Under the pieces are notes generated by a model. It was not told the origin of the DNA. It did not search any database and saw only the letters and a program-made list of their open reading frames with translations. A DNA stretch of 64,000 nucleotides from QHXQ01 sp045807745 (GTDB lineage: Bacteria; Acidobacteriota; Blastocatellia; Pyrinomonadales; Pyrinomonadaceae). The stretch covers positions 1-64,000 of the forward strand of contig JBJMGT010000037.1 in assembly GCA_045807745.1 (NCBI GenBank). Reading direction: 5' to 3'. Made by a program: the position numbers and the translations under genes. Below, one piece after another: positions 1 through 7,925 of this stretch (positions within the stretch are counted from its first letter, which is position 1; every line of letters starts with the position of its first letter).

Positions 1-224
1 AGAAGATCGTGCAGCGCATTAAGAGCATCACGGCGCGCGAAATCTTCCGCGCGTGTCCAGCAGTCAAGAAACAGTTATGGGGCGGGCAGTTCTGGACGGC
101 CGGATATTTCATCAGCACGGTTGGACAGCACGGCAATGAAAGTGTGATTAAGAAGTACATCCAAAATCAAGGGGCAGAGGTGGAGTACGAACAACTACAC
201 AAGGAACAACTCAACCTCTTCTGA
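1..224 (+). CDS. tnpA: IS200/IS605-family transposase TnpA (C-terminal part)
   Basis: This is the C-terminal part of a single-strand DNA transposase of the Y1 HUH type. The frame is already open at the left edge, so the N-terminal half with the HUH metal site lies outside the window. About 73 residues are visible. They include a LWGGQFWTAGYFISTVG stretch typical of the family, then a helix KKYIQNQG whose Tyr is probably the DNA-linking residue, and the usual Leu/Phe end. A perfect hairpin starts 4 bases after the stop, as expected for the right end of such an element. The protein would cut and rejoin hairpin-bearing element ends. Family assignment is strong; whether the element is intact cannot be seen. 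Confidence 0.88.
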   Translation, partial: KIVQRIKSITAREIFRACPAVKKQLWGGQFWTAGYFISTVGQHGNESVIKKYIQNQGAEVEYEQLHKEQLNLF

Positions 225-228
225 TACC

Positions 229-244
229 CCGCAGCTTGCTGCGG
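229..244 (+). repeat. Right-end hairpin of the IS200/IS605-like element
   Basis: CCGCAG-CTTG-CTGCGG is a perfect 6-bp stem with a 4-base loop directly behind the transposase stop codon. Elements of this family carry subterminal hairpins that TnpA recognises, and cleavage usually lies a few bases outside the hairpin. The element end is therefore expected around positions 250-260, where TTCATTCAT is found. Confidence 0.75.
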
Positions 245-256
245 CGAATTTCATTC

Positions 257-313
257 ATGGGCGTGCTCTTTATCTTATTCGGCGTGCTGGGCCTGTTCAA
301 GGTCATCGGATGA
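257..313 (+). pseudogene. Possible 3' remnant of a gene interrupted by the IS element
   Basis: Directly behind the putative IS end, a short frame of 18 codons ends in TGA. It encodes a strongly hydrophobic peptide (MGVLFILFGVLGLFKVIG) that reads like the last membrane helix of an integral membrane protein. It could be the tail of a gene into which the element inserted, or chance. The region up to the next gene at 417 shows nothing else. Confidence 0.25.
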
Positions 314-416
314 GGTGGCACTTCTGCGTTGGACTTTTTCGAGTTATCATCCCTTCGACAGCTTAAGCGCTCGCATCGTGCGTGACGTACAACCCTAACG
401 GACACAGTTTCCTTTA

Positions 417-2669
417 ATGCACAACAACACATTCTCGATTCGCGCCGCCCGTCTCCTCTGCACAATCATCGTTCTCAGTTTCGCCTTCAGCACCCCGGTG
501 CGTGCGGGCGGCCCCGTCGTGTGGGAGACCAGCTCGCGCGAAGACTTGCTGAAGGGCGAGGCGCGCGGCGTCTCCGTCACGGACACGGGCGCGCTCATGC
601 TCGCGCCGCGCTTCGCGCAACTCTTCGACACAGAGCAGCCTTACATCTGGTCGAGCGCCGTGGACGCGCAAGGGAACGTCTACCTCGGCACGGGGCACGA
701 CGGGCGCATCTACAAAGTGCCGCCCGACGGCAAAGGTGCGCTGCTCTATGACGCGGCGGAGTTGGATGTGACGGCGTTAGTCGTCGGGCGCGACGGCGCG
801 CTCTACGCGGGCACGTCGCCCGATGGCAAGGTCTATCGGATCGGCGGCGACGGGAAGGCCGCGGATTATTTCGATCCGCCGGACAAATACATCTGGTCGT
901 TGGCGGTCTTACCGGACGGCGCGCTCGCCATCGGCACGGGCGACAACGGCAAGCTCTATCGCGTTTCGGCGGCAGGCGCGAAACCCGAAACGTCGCTCCT
1001 CATCGACATCAACGAGACGCACGTTATCTCGCTCGCGGTCGATGCGAAGGGCAACCTGATCGCGGGGACTGATCCGAGCGGGCTGGTGCTGCGCATCTCG
1101 CCCGACGGCAAAGCGTTCGCGCTCTTCGACGCACCTTTACGCGAGATACACGCGCTTGCGCCCGCGCCTGATGGTTCGGTCTACGCGCTCGCGCTCGGCG
1201 ACGCTGCGACGGCCGCGCGCCCGCCCGCGCCCGTGCCCAATCCAAGCACGCCCACCGGGACGAGTAACGCGCAAGGCAGCGTCATCGTTACGTCGAGCAC
1301 GGTGGTGGACGATAGCGGCGCACAGACGCAAGCCTTCGGCCCGCAGCCCGCGCAGGCGCGCAGCCGCAACGAGTTGCAGAATGCGCGCAGCGCAGTCTTT
1401 CGTATTCAACCGGACGGCGGGACGGACGTGCTGTGGAGTTCGACTTCAATCAACGCGTTCTCCGTCGCGCCCGCACCTGAAGGGCACGCCGTCTTGATCG
1501 GCACGAGCGAAAAGGGGCGCATTTATTCCGTAACCGACGACGGGCGCGACACGCTGCTCTTGCAATCAACCGAAGATCAAATCTCGGCGCTCGTCGTGCG
1601 TGGGCGCGAGGTCTATGCCGCCGCAAGTAATCAGGGCAAACTATTTCGCTTCGGCGCGGAGGCGACGGCCGAAGGCACGTATGAATCGCCTGTGCGCGAC
1701 GCGCGCGTCGTGGCCGCGTGGGGGCGCATCTGGTGGCAGGGGCGCGGCGCGGTCGAGTTGCAGACGCGCAGCGGCAACACAGAGCGCCCCGATACGACGT
1801 GGAGTGATTGGAGCGCTGCTTATCGCGAGCCGGGCGGCGTGCTCGTCACCAGCCCGCGGGCGCGCTTCGTGCAGTGGCGCGCGGTCTTGCGCGCGCCGGT
1901 GGGCACAAGCAATAGCGATGCGCGCGTCGAGAACGTGAGCCTCGCGTATCAACCACGCAACGTTGCGCCGGAAGTGTTGTCGATCACGACCTTGCCGGTC
2001 GGCGTCGCGTTGCAGCCAGCGATTCAGGTGCAGACCGATCCGAACGTCGAAGCGGCCGGGTTCGATGCGTCCCTGATCGCGCCCGTGCCGCAAGTGCCGC
2101 CGCGCCGTCTGTTCCAACGCGGCGCGGTCTCTTTGCAATGGCAGGCGGAGGATCGCAACAACGACACGCTCGAATATGCGATCTACTATCGCGCGCTCAG
2201 CGAAAGTGCGTTCCACTTATTGAAAGACAAACTGCGCGATAACTTCTACACCGTTGACGGCGCGGCGCTCGGCGATGGGCGCTACGTCTTCAAGATCATC
2301 GCCTCGGACGCGCCCGACAATGCCATCGACGCGGCGCTCACGGGCGAGCGTTTGAGCGAACCTGTGGATATAGACAACGCGCCGCCCACTGTGCGCGTCG
2401 CGGGCGACGCGACGGTGACGGGTACGCGCGTGCGCGTGCGCTTCCAAGCGGACGATGCCACCGGCGGTATGATTCGCCGCGCAGACGTGAGCATGGACGG
2501 CGGCGCGTGGCGCACGGTCGTCCCCGAAGACGGCATCGCCGACAGCCCACACGAAACCTACACGCTTGACCTGCCACTTGACAGCGCGGGCGAACACACC
2601 ATCTCACTCCGCGCCTTCGACGCCAGCGGCAACGTCGGCAGTGCGCGTGTGCTAGTCAGAAGGCAGTAG
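417..2669 (+). CDS. Secreted beta-propeller protein with C-terminal fibronectin/Ig-like domains
   Basis: This is a 750-residue exported protein. A signal peptide covers about residues 1-30 (LLCTIIVLSFAFSTPVRA). Residues ~60-410 contain repeated blades of the type 'W/ALAVxxxGxLYxGTxxxGKVYRI', an NHL- or two-component-regulator-like propeller, with a Pro/Ser/Thr-rich insert near residues 270-310. Residues ~410-520 look like a sugar-binding or discoidin-like beta-sandwich (WSDWSAAYREPGG), and residues ~560-750 look like fibronectin- and Ig-type sandwiches. No catalytic motif is seen. The likely role is binding or display at the surface or in the periplasm. It stands alone on the plus strand. Its precise function is not recognised. 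Confidence 0.85.
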   Translation: MHNNTFSIRAARLLCTIIVLSFAFSTPVRAGGPVVWETSSREDLLKGEARGVSVTDTGALMLAPRFAQLFDTEQPYIWSSAVDAQGNVYLGTGHDGRIYKVPPDGKGALLYDAAELDVTALVVGRDGALYAGTSPDGKVYRIGGDGKAADYFDPPDKYIWSLAVLPDGALAIGTGDNGKLYRVSAAGAKPETSLLIDINETHVISLAVDAKGNLIAGTDPSGLVLRISPDGKAFALFDAPLREIHALAPAPDGSVYALALGDAATAARPPAPVPNPSTPTGTSNAQGSVIVTSSTVVDDSGAQTQAFGPQPAQARSRNELQNARSAVFRIQPDGGTDVLWSSTSINAFSVAPAPEGHAVLIGTSEKGRIYSVTDDGRDTLLLQSTEDQISALVVRGREVYAAASNQGKLFRFGAEATAEGTYESPVRDARVVAAWGRIWWQGRGAVELQTRSGNTERPDTTWSDWSAAYREPGGVLVTSPRARFVQWRAVLRAPVGTSNSDARVENVSLAYQPRNVAPEVLSITTLPVGVALQPAIQVQTDPNVEAAGFDASLIAPVPQVPPRRLFQRGAVSLQWQAEDRNNDTLEYAIYYRALSESAFHLLKDKLRDNFYTVDGAALGDGRYVFKIIASDAPDNAIDAALTGERLSEPVDIDNAPPTVRVAGDATVTGTRVRVRFQADDATGGMIRRADVSMDGGAWRTVVPEDGIADSPHETYTLDLPLDSAGEHTISLRAFDASGNVGSARVLVRRQ

Positions 2670-2955
2670 CGGAATGACAACCGCGCATCATAGCTAAGGC
2701 AGAAAACGCCGATCTTTGTTTGCTTACCGCCCACCAGCGCTTTCCTGCACGATACCGTGCGCGTTGCGCCGGAAACCGTGCGGGAAATGGTTAGTTACAG
2801 TAAACTCTGGCAGTAAACGCTATTGGTTGCCGCGCTCGGCGGTTGTGGCATCCCTCTTGCTCAAAAGCTTTGGCGAGACGAATGTGCGTCTCTCCTCTCT
2901 CCCTCCCATGCACGTCTCCGATAGACACGCACATGAGGAGGCTTAAAGAGCAGTG

Positions 2956-3168
2956 ATGATGAAAGACTTGAAACGCATTTTAATGTCGGCCCTGATGCTC
3001 TGCGTCCTGTCCGCCGGTGCGCTGGCGGGCGACGACCAGAAGGATCAGAAGCGCGACCCGCCGCCGAAGCCCCCGCGGGTGATCGTGGTGGAGCCGAAAA
3101 AAGAGCAGCCGCCGCGCGAGCAGCCGAAGGACAAGCCGAAGGACGACAGGAAGAAGCCGGATTTTTAA
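2956..3168 (+). CDS. Small secreted Pro/Lys/Asp-rich protein
   Basis: This is a roughly 70-residue protein with a clear signal peptide (residues 1-24, ...LMLCVLSAGALAG). The mature part is very hydrophilic and consists almost only of Asp, Lys, Pro, Gln, Glu and Arg (PPKPPRVIVVEPKKEQPPREQ). It looks disordered, so a periplasmic linker, cell-wall-associated peptide or processed peptide is possible. GTG at 2953, ATG at 2956 and ATG at 2959 are alternative starts; a GAGGAGG ribosome-binding sequence lies at 2935-2941. A strong hairpin follows at 3278. No known family is recognised. Confidence 0.7.
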   Translation: MMKDLKRILMSALMLCVLSAGALAGDDQKDQKRDPPPKPPRVIVVEPKKEQPPREQPKDKPKDDRKKPDF

Positions 3169-3277
3169 ACGCGCGCCCCGCGCTCCGTTTCGGCCGGAGT
3201 ACGAACGGCGTGAAGCCACGAGCCGGCGGCGGGCACGCGCTTAAGCTGCGCACCCACGCCGATGTAACTGATAACCC

Positions 3278-3327
3278 GATGCCCCCTCAACGACGCGGTC
3301 TATTAGCCGCGTTGTTGGGCGGGCATC
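3278..3327 (+). other. Long imperfect hairpin (21-bp stem)
   Basis: Positions 3278-3298 pair with 3307-3327 with only three mismatches, around an 8-base loop (TCTATTAG). The stem is GC-rich and there is no T-run behind it, so it is not a textbook terminator. It lies between the small secreted protein and the next gene, 36 bases before the latter's start. It could terminate or stabilise the upstream mRNA, or regulate the downstream gene. Confidence 0.55.
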
Positions 3328-3363
3328 AAACGTTTCGACCGCAGGTCGAGAGCAGGGCATACG

Positions 3364-3996
3364 ATGTTGAAAGCATTAAGCACGCAAATGAAGTTGACTC
3401 TTTCCCGTCTGATCGCACTCGCCACGTGCGCCGCGCTGTTAGGCGGTGCACTCGTCACGCCCGCGTCAGCTCAAGGTGGCGCGGTCAACCGCCGCCTCGT
3501 CGCGCAGGCCGAACACTATACGGGCGACACGTTTCGCTACTCCGGCGAGACGCCGCGCGGCGCGCACGTCATCGCCCGCATGCCGCCCCCCGCCGAAGCT
3601 CTGCGCGCGATTGATCAAGGGTTAACCGACCTGTTCGCCGTCGCGCGCAAACACGGCTATCGCGCCCGGTTAAACTATAGCGACTACACCATCTTCATCG
3701 CGAAGCCTGACCGCACGCGCGACAGCACGGGCGCATACTCGCCCGACGTGGCCTACGTCGCGCCCAGTTATCGTGGCAGCGTCTTCGATCAGGGCGGCTA
3801 CATCTACGCCGCTGGCATGACCTTCTCATTCGAGCCGCCGGCACTCGTCGTTGCCGAACACGACCGCGACTTTCAGCATCTCGCCAACGTCGTGCGCTAC
3901 GAGGGCGAGCACCTCGTCCTCTATCACAACGACCGCCGACTCTTTACCGAAACGGCCGATCACTCGCGCGGCGGCGGTCATCCGATTTTGCAATAG
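3364..3996 (+). CDS. Secreted protein of unknown function
   Basis: This is a 210-residue protein with a signal peptide ending near residue 36 (LLGGALVTPASAQGG). An internal ATG at 3388 would give the same signal peptide with a shorter n-region. The mature part contains repeated Tyr/Asp-containing beta-like segments and ends with a His- and Gly-rich tail (HSRGGGHPILQ). I do not recognise a domain. It is monocistronic: a hairpin lies upstream, and downstream it converges on the minus-strand operon with a shared terminator. Confidence 0.75.
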   Translation: MLKALSTQMKLTLSRLIALATCAALLGGALVTPASAQGGAVNRRLVAQAEHYTGDTFRYSGETPRGAHVIARMPPPAEALRAIDQGLTDLFAVARKHGYRARLNYSDYTIFIAKPDRTRDSTGAYSPDVAYVAPSYRGSVFDQGGYIYAAGMTFSFEPPALVVAEHDRDFQHLANVVRYEGEHLVLYHNDRRLFTETADHSRGGGHPILQ

Positions 3997-4027
3997 CGCA
4001 GCGCACACGAACGAACAGAAACGCACA

Positions 4028-4061
4028 AGAGGCGCAGCGGCTTAACGTCCGCTGCGCCTCT
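4028..4061. terminator. Bidirectional terminator between convergent genes
   Basis: A perfect 13-bp stem (AGAGGCGCAGCGG, positions 4028-4040, pairing with 4049-4061) encloses the loop CTTAACGT. It lies between two genes that end towards each other (3996 and 4126), the place expected for a shared terminator. A clear T-tract is lacking. Confidence 0.7.
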
Positions 4062-4125
4062 CGCCTTTGCAACCTGACTCCGTTGCGCCTGACTGCTGCT
4101 TGCGCCTGTCTCCTCTGCTCGGTCT

Positions 4126-4929
4126 CTACTTGATGACCTTCGCCGTGACGACGAGGATCAGCCCCTTGTCTTTGAGCGTCGTCGTGCCGACGACAATCTT
4201 CTCGCCATCGCGCACGGTGGTGCTTGTGTTGATGTCGGTCTCCATCGTGCTCGACGGCGTAAAGGCGTTGGTGCGGAAGTTGAAGCGGACATTGTTGAGT
4301 TGCACCGTCGCCGCGCCGGTGGTCGGGGCGGGCGACAGCGCCACATTGCCTATCATATAGGAGTAGCTGGCGAAGATTTCGACGGGCGGCGGCGCGGCCC
4401 GCGCAAATGCCTCTACGTCGGCGATGCCGCGCCCGTTCAAACCCACTGTGCCCTCCTTGACGCGATCCACAATGGAGGCAATCAAGCGATAGCTCTTGTA
4501 ACTGAGCGTCGTGCCCAACTGTTTAAGCACGTCGCGCAACTCCGCCGGATATTGATCGGCCGCGCCGTCGCCCTGCGAAGCGATGAGCACGTGTATGTGC
4601 AGCTCTATGTCCGAGCGTTGGGCGGCGGGCGTGTCGAGCCGCTTTAGCGCCTCTTCAATCGCCGCGAGGTTTTCCGGGAAGTCGCGCACGGTGATCGTCC
4701 TGAAGTTACTATCAGAGGAAGCCTGTGCGCCCTTAAAGCCGCTGGTCAAAAGCTTGATCACCGATAACAAGTCATCGGGGTCGCGGTTCTTAACCTCGAA
4801 GATGCGATTCTTAAAGCCCGTGTTCTCGACGTACTGCGGCGCAGGCTGTTGTTGTTGCGCCAGCACAAGCGGCGCGCAGAGAAGCGCGAGCGCCAGCGCG
4901 GTGATGAGTCTGAGTTTGTATGACGACAT
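4126..4929 (-). CDS. Secreted protein with secretin-type N1/short domain
   Basis: This is a 267-residue exported protein with a signal peptide in residues 1-24 (ALALALLCAPLVLAQ). Residues ~40-105 (FEVKNRDPDDLLSVIKLLTSGF ... ITVRDFPENLAAIEEALKRLD) match the N1-like secretin domain fold seen in type II secretion and type IV pilus secretins. The C-terminus (GEKIVVGTTTLKDKGLILVVTAKVI) resembles the start and strand pattern of the secretin barrel family, but the protein is far too short to form the channel. It is the last gene of the sigma/anti-sigma operon, 9 bases behind the anti-sigma gene, with a good ribosome site (GGAGG). It may be the envelope-located output or sensor partner of that system. 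Domain call is moderate; function is unknown. Confidence 0.75.
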   Translation of the reverse strand: MSSYKLRLITALALALLCAPLVLAQQQQPAPQYVENTGFKNRIFEVKNRDPDDLLSVIKLLTSGFKGAQASSDSNFRTITVRDFPENLAAIEEALKRLDTPAAQRSDIELHIHVLIASQGDGAADQYPAELRDVLKQLGTTLSYKSYRLIASIVDRVKEGTVGLNGRGIADVEAFARAAPPPVEIFASYSYMIGNVALSPAPTTGAATVQLNNVRFNFRTNAFTPSSTMETDINTSTTVRDGEKIVVGTTTLKDKGLILVVTAKVIK

Positions 4930-4938
4930 AAGTGCCTC

Positions 4939-5721
4939 CTATTTTTCTTCTTTCTTCGGTAGAGCGTCGGCTGTGCTCGGCGCCAGCCAGATGATGCGTA
5001 TATTTGGGTCGGCGGTCTGAATCTCGATGCGTGCGACCTCGGTTGCTGCCGCCGCCGTTCCCGGCTCATCCGGGTTGGTCGGCAATAGCACGGGCGCACG
5101 CTTAAGCTGCGGCCTGCTGGCCGTCTCTTCATGCGTTGTGTGTAGTAAGCGAGCAGGCGGGCCGGTGTTTGGGCTGCGCCGCGGCCCGCCTTGCTTGATA
5201 ATTTTCTGGTGCGGTTGCTCTTCGTTCGCTCGCTCGGTGCTTGACGGCATACTTATCGGCGTCGGTGTGGGCGCAGCCGCTTCGTTACGATTATTACTTG
5301 CCACACCTGTGCCCGGCTCGTGTCGGAATTGCGCGTGCCATGCAAGCGCGCAGACGACGCAGACCAGCGCGACGGCAGCGGCGACATAAGCAAGCCGCCG
5401 CGTGCTGAACGATGCGAAGAAGGGCGCGGGGCGTTGCGCTTGCTTGATCTGCCGCAGCACGGCCGTTCTGATGTCGTCGTAGAACGCATCTGCAAAGACC
5501 GGTTGCGCGCCCGTCTGCAACCATGCGCGACTCGCGGCGTAATCGTCGGCTGTGGTGCGACACTGCGCACACGCGTCGAGGTGCTGCGCGACTGCTCGTG
5601 CGCGCTGAGCGGGCAGATCGCCGGCTACGTGCAGCGGGATGAGCTTGCCCACGCGCGCACAATTCATGGGCGCGCGTGCTTGATTGATCTCAGCCAACGT
5701 GCGGCGCAGTCGTTTAAGCAT
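4939..5721 (-). CDS. Anti-sigma factor with zinc-finger domain
   Basis: This membrane-anchored anti-sigma factor is expected to bind and silence the ECF sigma factor encoded just upstream. Start at 5721 (MLKRLRRTLAE) is preferred over the longer frame because it overlaps the sigma stop by 8 bases, a typical translational coupling. The N-terminal cytoplasmic domain has the zinc-binding pattern with a first Cys (MNCARVGKLIPLHV) and the HLDACAQC motif. A single membrane helix (RRLAYVAAAVALVCVVCALAW) follows at about residues 107-130. The C-terminal half is Pro/Thr/Glu-rich and periplasmic, ending in a short folded segment (EIQTADPNIRIIWLAPS). Confidence 0.9.
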   Translation of the reverse strand: MLKRLRRTLAEINQARAPMNCARVGKLIPLHVAGDLPAQRARAVAQHLDACAQCRTTADDYAASRAWLQTGAQPVFADAFYDDIRTAVLRQIKQAQRPAPFFASFSTRRLAYVAAAVALVCVVCALAWHAQFRHEPGTGVASNNRNEAAAPTPTPISMPSSTERANEEQPHQKIIKQGGPRRSPNTGPPARLLHTTHEETASRPQLKRAPVLLPTNPDEPGTAAAATEVARIEIQTADPNIRIIWLAPSTADALPKKEEK

Positions 5722-6373
5722 GTGACGCTCCTTTCCGCAGCAGGCGGTCGCAATAGCGCTTGATCTTGGCGCGGGCGGAACTGATCTGCGAGCGCACGGT
5801 GACGGGGCGCGAGCGCAAGATGCGCGCCACCTCTTCGGTCGATAGCCCTTCAAGGTCGCGCAGGATAAGCGCGGCGCGCTCCTTCGCCGGCAGCGTCTGA
5901 AGCGCGCGGGCCACGAGCGCGCGTTGCTGCGTGAGCAGCGTCTGCGCCTCGACCTTATCTACCGCGTCGGCTTGTGACTGTTCAGCCTCGCGCTCATGTT
6001 CGGGCGCGTCGAACCAGTCGCTGCCCGCGTCGCGTCCGCGCCGTTTGCGCGCCGTGTCGCGGCAGACGTTCAGAGTGATGCGATAGAGCCAGCCATGAAA
6101 GTCCTGCGCCGGGTCGTAGCGGTCGAGATACTTGAAGACGCGCAAGTAAACTTCCTGCGCGGCGTCGCGCGCGTCCTCGCGTTGGCCGAGCATGCGCCAA
6201 GCCGTCGCGACCACTTTGTGCTGCGTGCAGATCATCAACTCCTCGAAAGCCGTTGCGTCGCCTGAGCGCGCGCGTGTGATGAGCAGGGCGAGACCCGTCT
6301 GTGCCTCGCTTCTGTCAACGAGGGGCGCGTGCGCATCGGTCATTAAACAGCTCTGGGCGATCTCACCCGACAT
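5714..6373 (-). CDS. ECF-type RNA polymerase sigma factor (RpoE-like)
   Basis: This is a sigma-70 family extracytoplasmic-function factor of 219 residues. Region 2 is at about residues 30-100 (AFEELMICTQHKVVATAWRMLGQREDARDAAQEVYLRVFKYL ... FHGWLYRITLNVCRD) and region 4 at the C-terminus (LPAKERAALILRDLEGLSTEEVARILRSRPVTVRSQISSARAKIKR). The start at 6373 is chosen because AGAGGAG stands 8 bases before it; an upstream ATG at 6430 and an internal one at 6343 are less likely. It leads an operon with its anti-sigma factor and a secretin-domain protein. The upstream region contains GGAAAG followed by a T-run, which could be an ECF-type -35 element for self-control, but this is weak. Confidence 0.93.
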   Translation of the reverse strand: MSGEIAQSCLMTDAHAPLVDRSEAQTGLALLITRARSGDATAFEELMICTQHKVVATAWRMLGQREDARDAAQEVYLRVFKYLDRYDPAQDFHGWLYRITLNVCRDTARKRRGRDAGSDWFDAPEHEREAEQSQADAVDKVEAQTLLTQQRALVARALQTLPAKERAALILRDLEGLSTEEVARILRSRPVTVRSQISSARAKIKRYCDRLLRKGASHA

Positions 6374-6539
6374 CCGTTCGCTCCTCTGGCAGCGCTCCTC
6401 ACGTCTACTACTACCGGCTGCGCCGCCCAAGTGTTGAAAAAATCTTTCCGCGCCCTAAACACGCCGCACGGTGCACGCTAGTTCCGGCAAAACAGATCAG
6501 GCACTTGGTCTCCATTCCTTTCGCCAGCACAGAAAAGGG

Positions 6540-6569
6540 TTGACTTGATGGCGCGCTCGGCACTACAAG
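6540..6569 (+). promoter_or_regulatory. Putative sigma-70 promoter of the ROK gene
   Basis: TTGACT at 6540-6545 and TACAAG at 6564-6569 are separated by 18 bases and lie about 90 bases upstream of the ROK start codon. The rest of the 284-base divergent gap between the sigma-factor gene and this gene shows nothing further. Confidence 0.45.
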
Positions 6570-6657
6570 ATAGAGACGCCCGCCGCAGCAACGATCCCCA
6601 CAAGTTGGGCAAGTCTGAGACGGCAAGCCGGCCGGGCGCGCCCACAAAGGCTGACAG

Positions 6658-7857
6658 ATGCGACGCATTGACCTGAAGAAAGCGCAAGCAGCGCGCTCCA
6701 GCACCATCCGCGACATCAACCGCCAGATCGTGCTCAACTACGTGCGCGACCGCGAGCCGATCTCGCGTGCAGAGATCGCGCGCGAGACCGCCTTGCAACG
6801 CTCGACCATCTCGACCATCGTCGAGGATTTAAAAAGCGAAGGTCTCATCGAAGAGATCGGCGAAGGCGAATCGACCGGCGGTCGGCGCCCCACGATGCTG
6901 CGCCTGCGCGCGTCGGGCGGTATGGCCATCGGCGTCGATGTAACCCCTTCATGTACGACCATCGCCACGTGCGATCTGGCGGGCCGGGTGTTAGAGCGCG
7001 AAGAGTTTCCCATCAGCGCAACGCCGCAGCAGTTGACCGAACAGATCATCGAGACCGTGCGCAGCTTAGCGCAGAGGGCCAACGGCCAACCCATCGAAGG
7101 CGTCGGCATCAGTCTGCCCGGACTGGTCGAGCCGGACGGCGGACGCGCGAGCTACATCCCCTGGTTCAAGTGGCGCGATTGGAATGTGGTCGAACAGATC
7201 GCACGCGCGACGGGGTTGTCCGTCATGGTCGATAACGACGCGAACGCAGCCGCGCTCGCGGAGTTGTGGTTCGGCCGGCCCGAAGTGAGCGCGGCGCGCG
7301 ACTTCATACTCGTGCTCGTCGCCGAAGGTATCGGCACAGGCATCGTCTTCGACGGCCAGATTTATCGCGGTGAGCGCGGCGCGGCGGGCGAGTTCGGACA
7401 CATGATCCTTGCGGCGGACGGCCCCGTCGCCTGCTCGTGCGGCAACCGCGACTGCTGGGAAGCGTTCGCCTCGGGCCGGGCGGCCGTCGCACGTTATGAA
7501 CAACGCGCACAACGGCGCGGCGGCCACGGCGACCTGTCGCTCGGCCAGCTCGTCAACCGCGCACTCGCGGGCGAGCGCCCCGCCATCGATGCGCTGACCG
7601 AGACGGCGCATTATCTCGGCATCGGCATCTCAAACTTGATCGTCGGTCTCAGCCCGGCCGCGGTCGTCGTCGGCGGCGCAGTCGCGCGCGCATGGCCGCT
7701 CGTCGCCGACGCGCTCAACGAACCCATCCAACGTAGCGTCCGGCGCGGTCTCCCGTCCGCTCGCATCGTCGCCTCAACGCTCGGCGATCAACCCACCTTC
7801 ATGGGCGCGCTCAGCCTCGTCCTCGCGCGCAAGTTCGCCTCCGCAAACGCGGCCTGA
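6658..7857 (+). CDS. ROK-family transcriptional regulator (NagC/XylR type)
   Basis: This 399-residue repressor of the ROK family usually controls sugar uptake or catabolism and responds to a sugar or sugar phosphate. An N-terminal winged helix-turn-helix covers residues ~17-70 (INRQIVLNYVRDREPISRAEIARETALQRSTIS). The sugar-kinase-like fold follows, starting with IGVDV at about residue 90, then the VDNDANAAALAELWFG segment and the ROK zinc cluster GHMILAADGPVACSCGNRDCWE (His plus three Cys). The HTH separates it from plain ROK glucokinases. No sugar gene is adjacent, but the glucan island lies 16 kb downstream; the target is unknown. Confidence 0.92.
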   Translation: MRRIDLKKAQAARSSTIRDINRQIVLNYVRDREPISRAEIARETALQRSTISTIVEDLKSEGLIEEIGEGESTGGRRPTMLRLRASGGMAIGVDVTPSCTTIATCDLAGRVLEREEFPISATPQQLTEQIIETVRSLAQRANGQPIEGVGISLPGLVEPDGGRASYIPWFKWRDWNVVEQIARATGLSVMVDNDANAAALAELWFGRPEVSAARDFILVLVAEGIGTGIVFDGQIYRGERGAAGEFGHMILAADGPVACSCGNRDCWEAFASGRAAVARYEQRAQRRGGHGDLSLGQLVNRALAGERPAIDALTETAHYLGIGISNLIVGLSPAAVVVGGAVARAWPLVADALNEPIQRSVRRGLPSARIVASTLGDQPTFMGALSLVLARKFASANAA

Positions 7858-7925
7858 GAAGTTGTTATGATGACGACGGCAAGCGTGGGCATGATATAGT
7901 GGGCGCTGACAGCCGGAGATAAGTT

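Noticed and set aside
2716..2946. 76-codon frame between the propeller gene and the small secreted protein
   Set aside because: TTG start without ribosome site, no signal peptide or domain; it covers the leader and ribosome site of the next gene.
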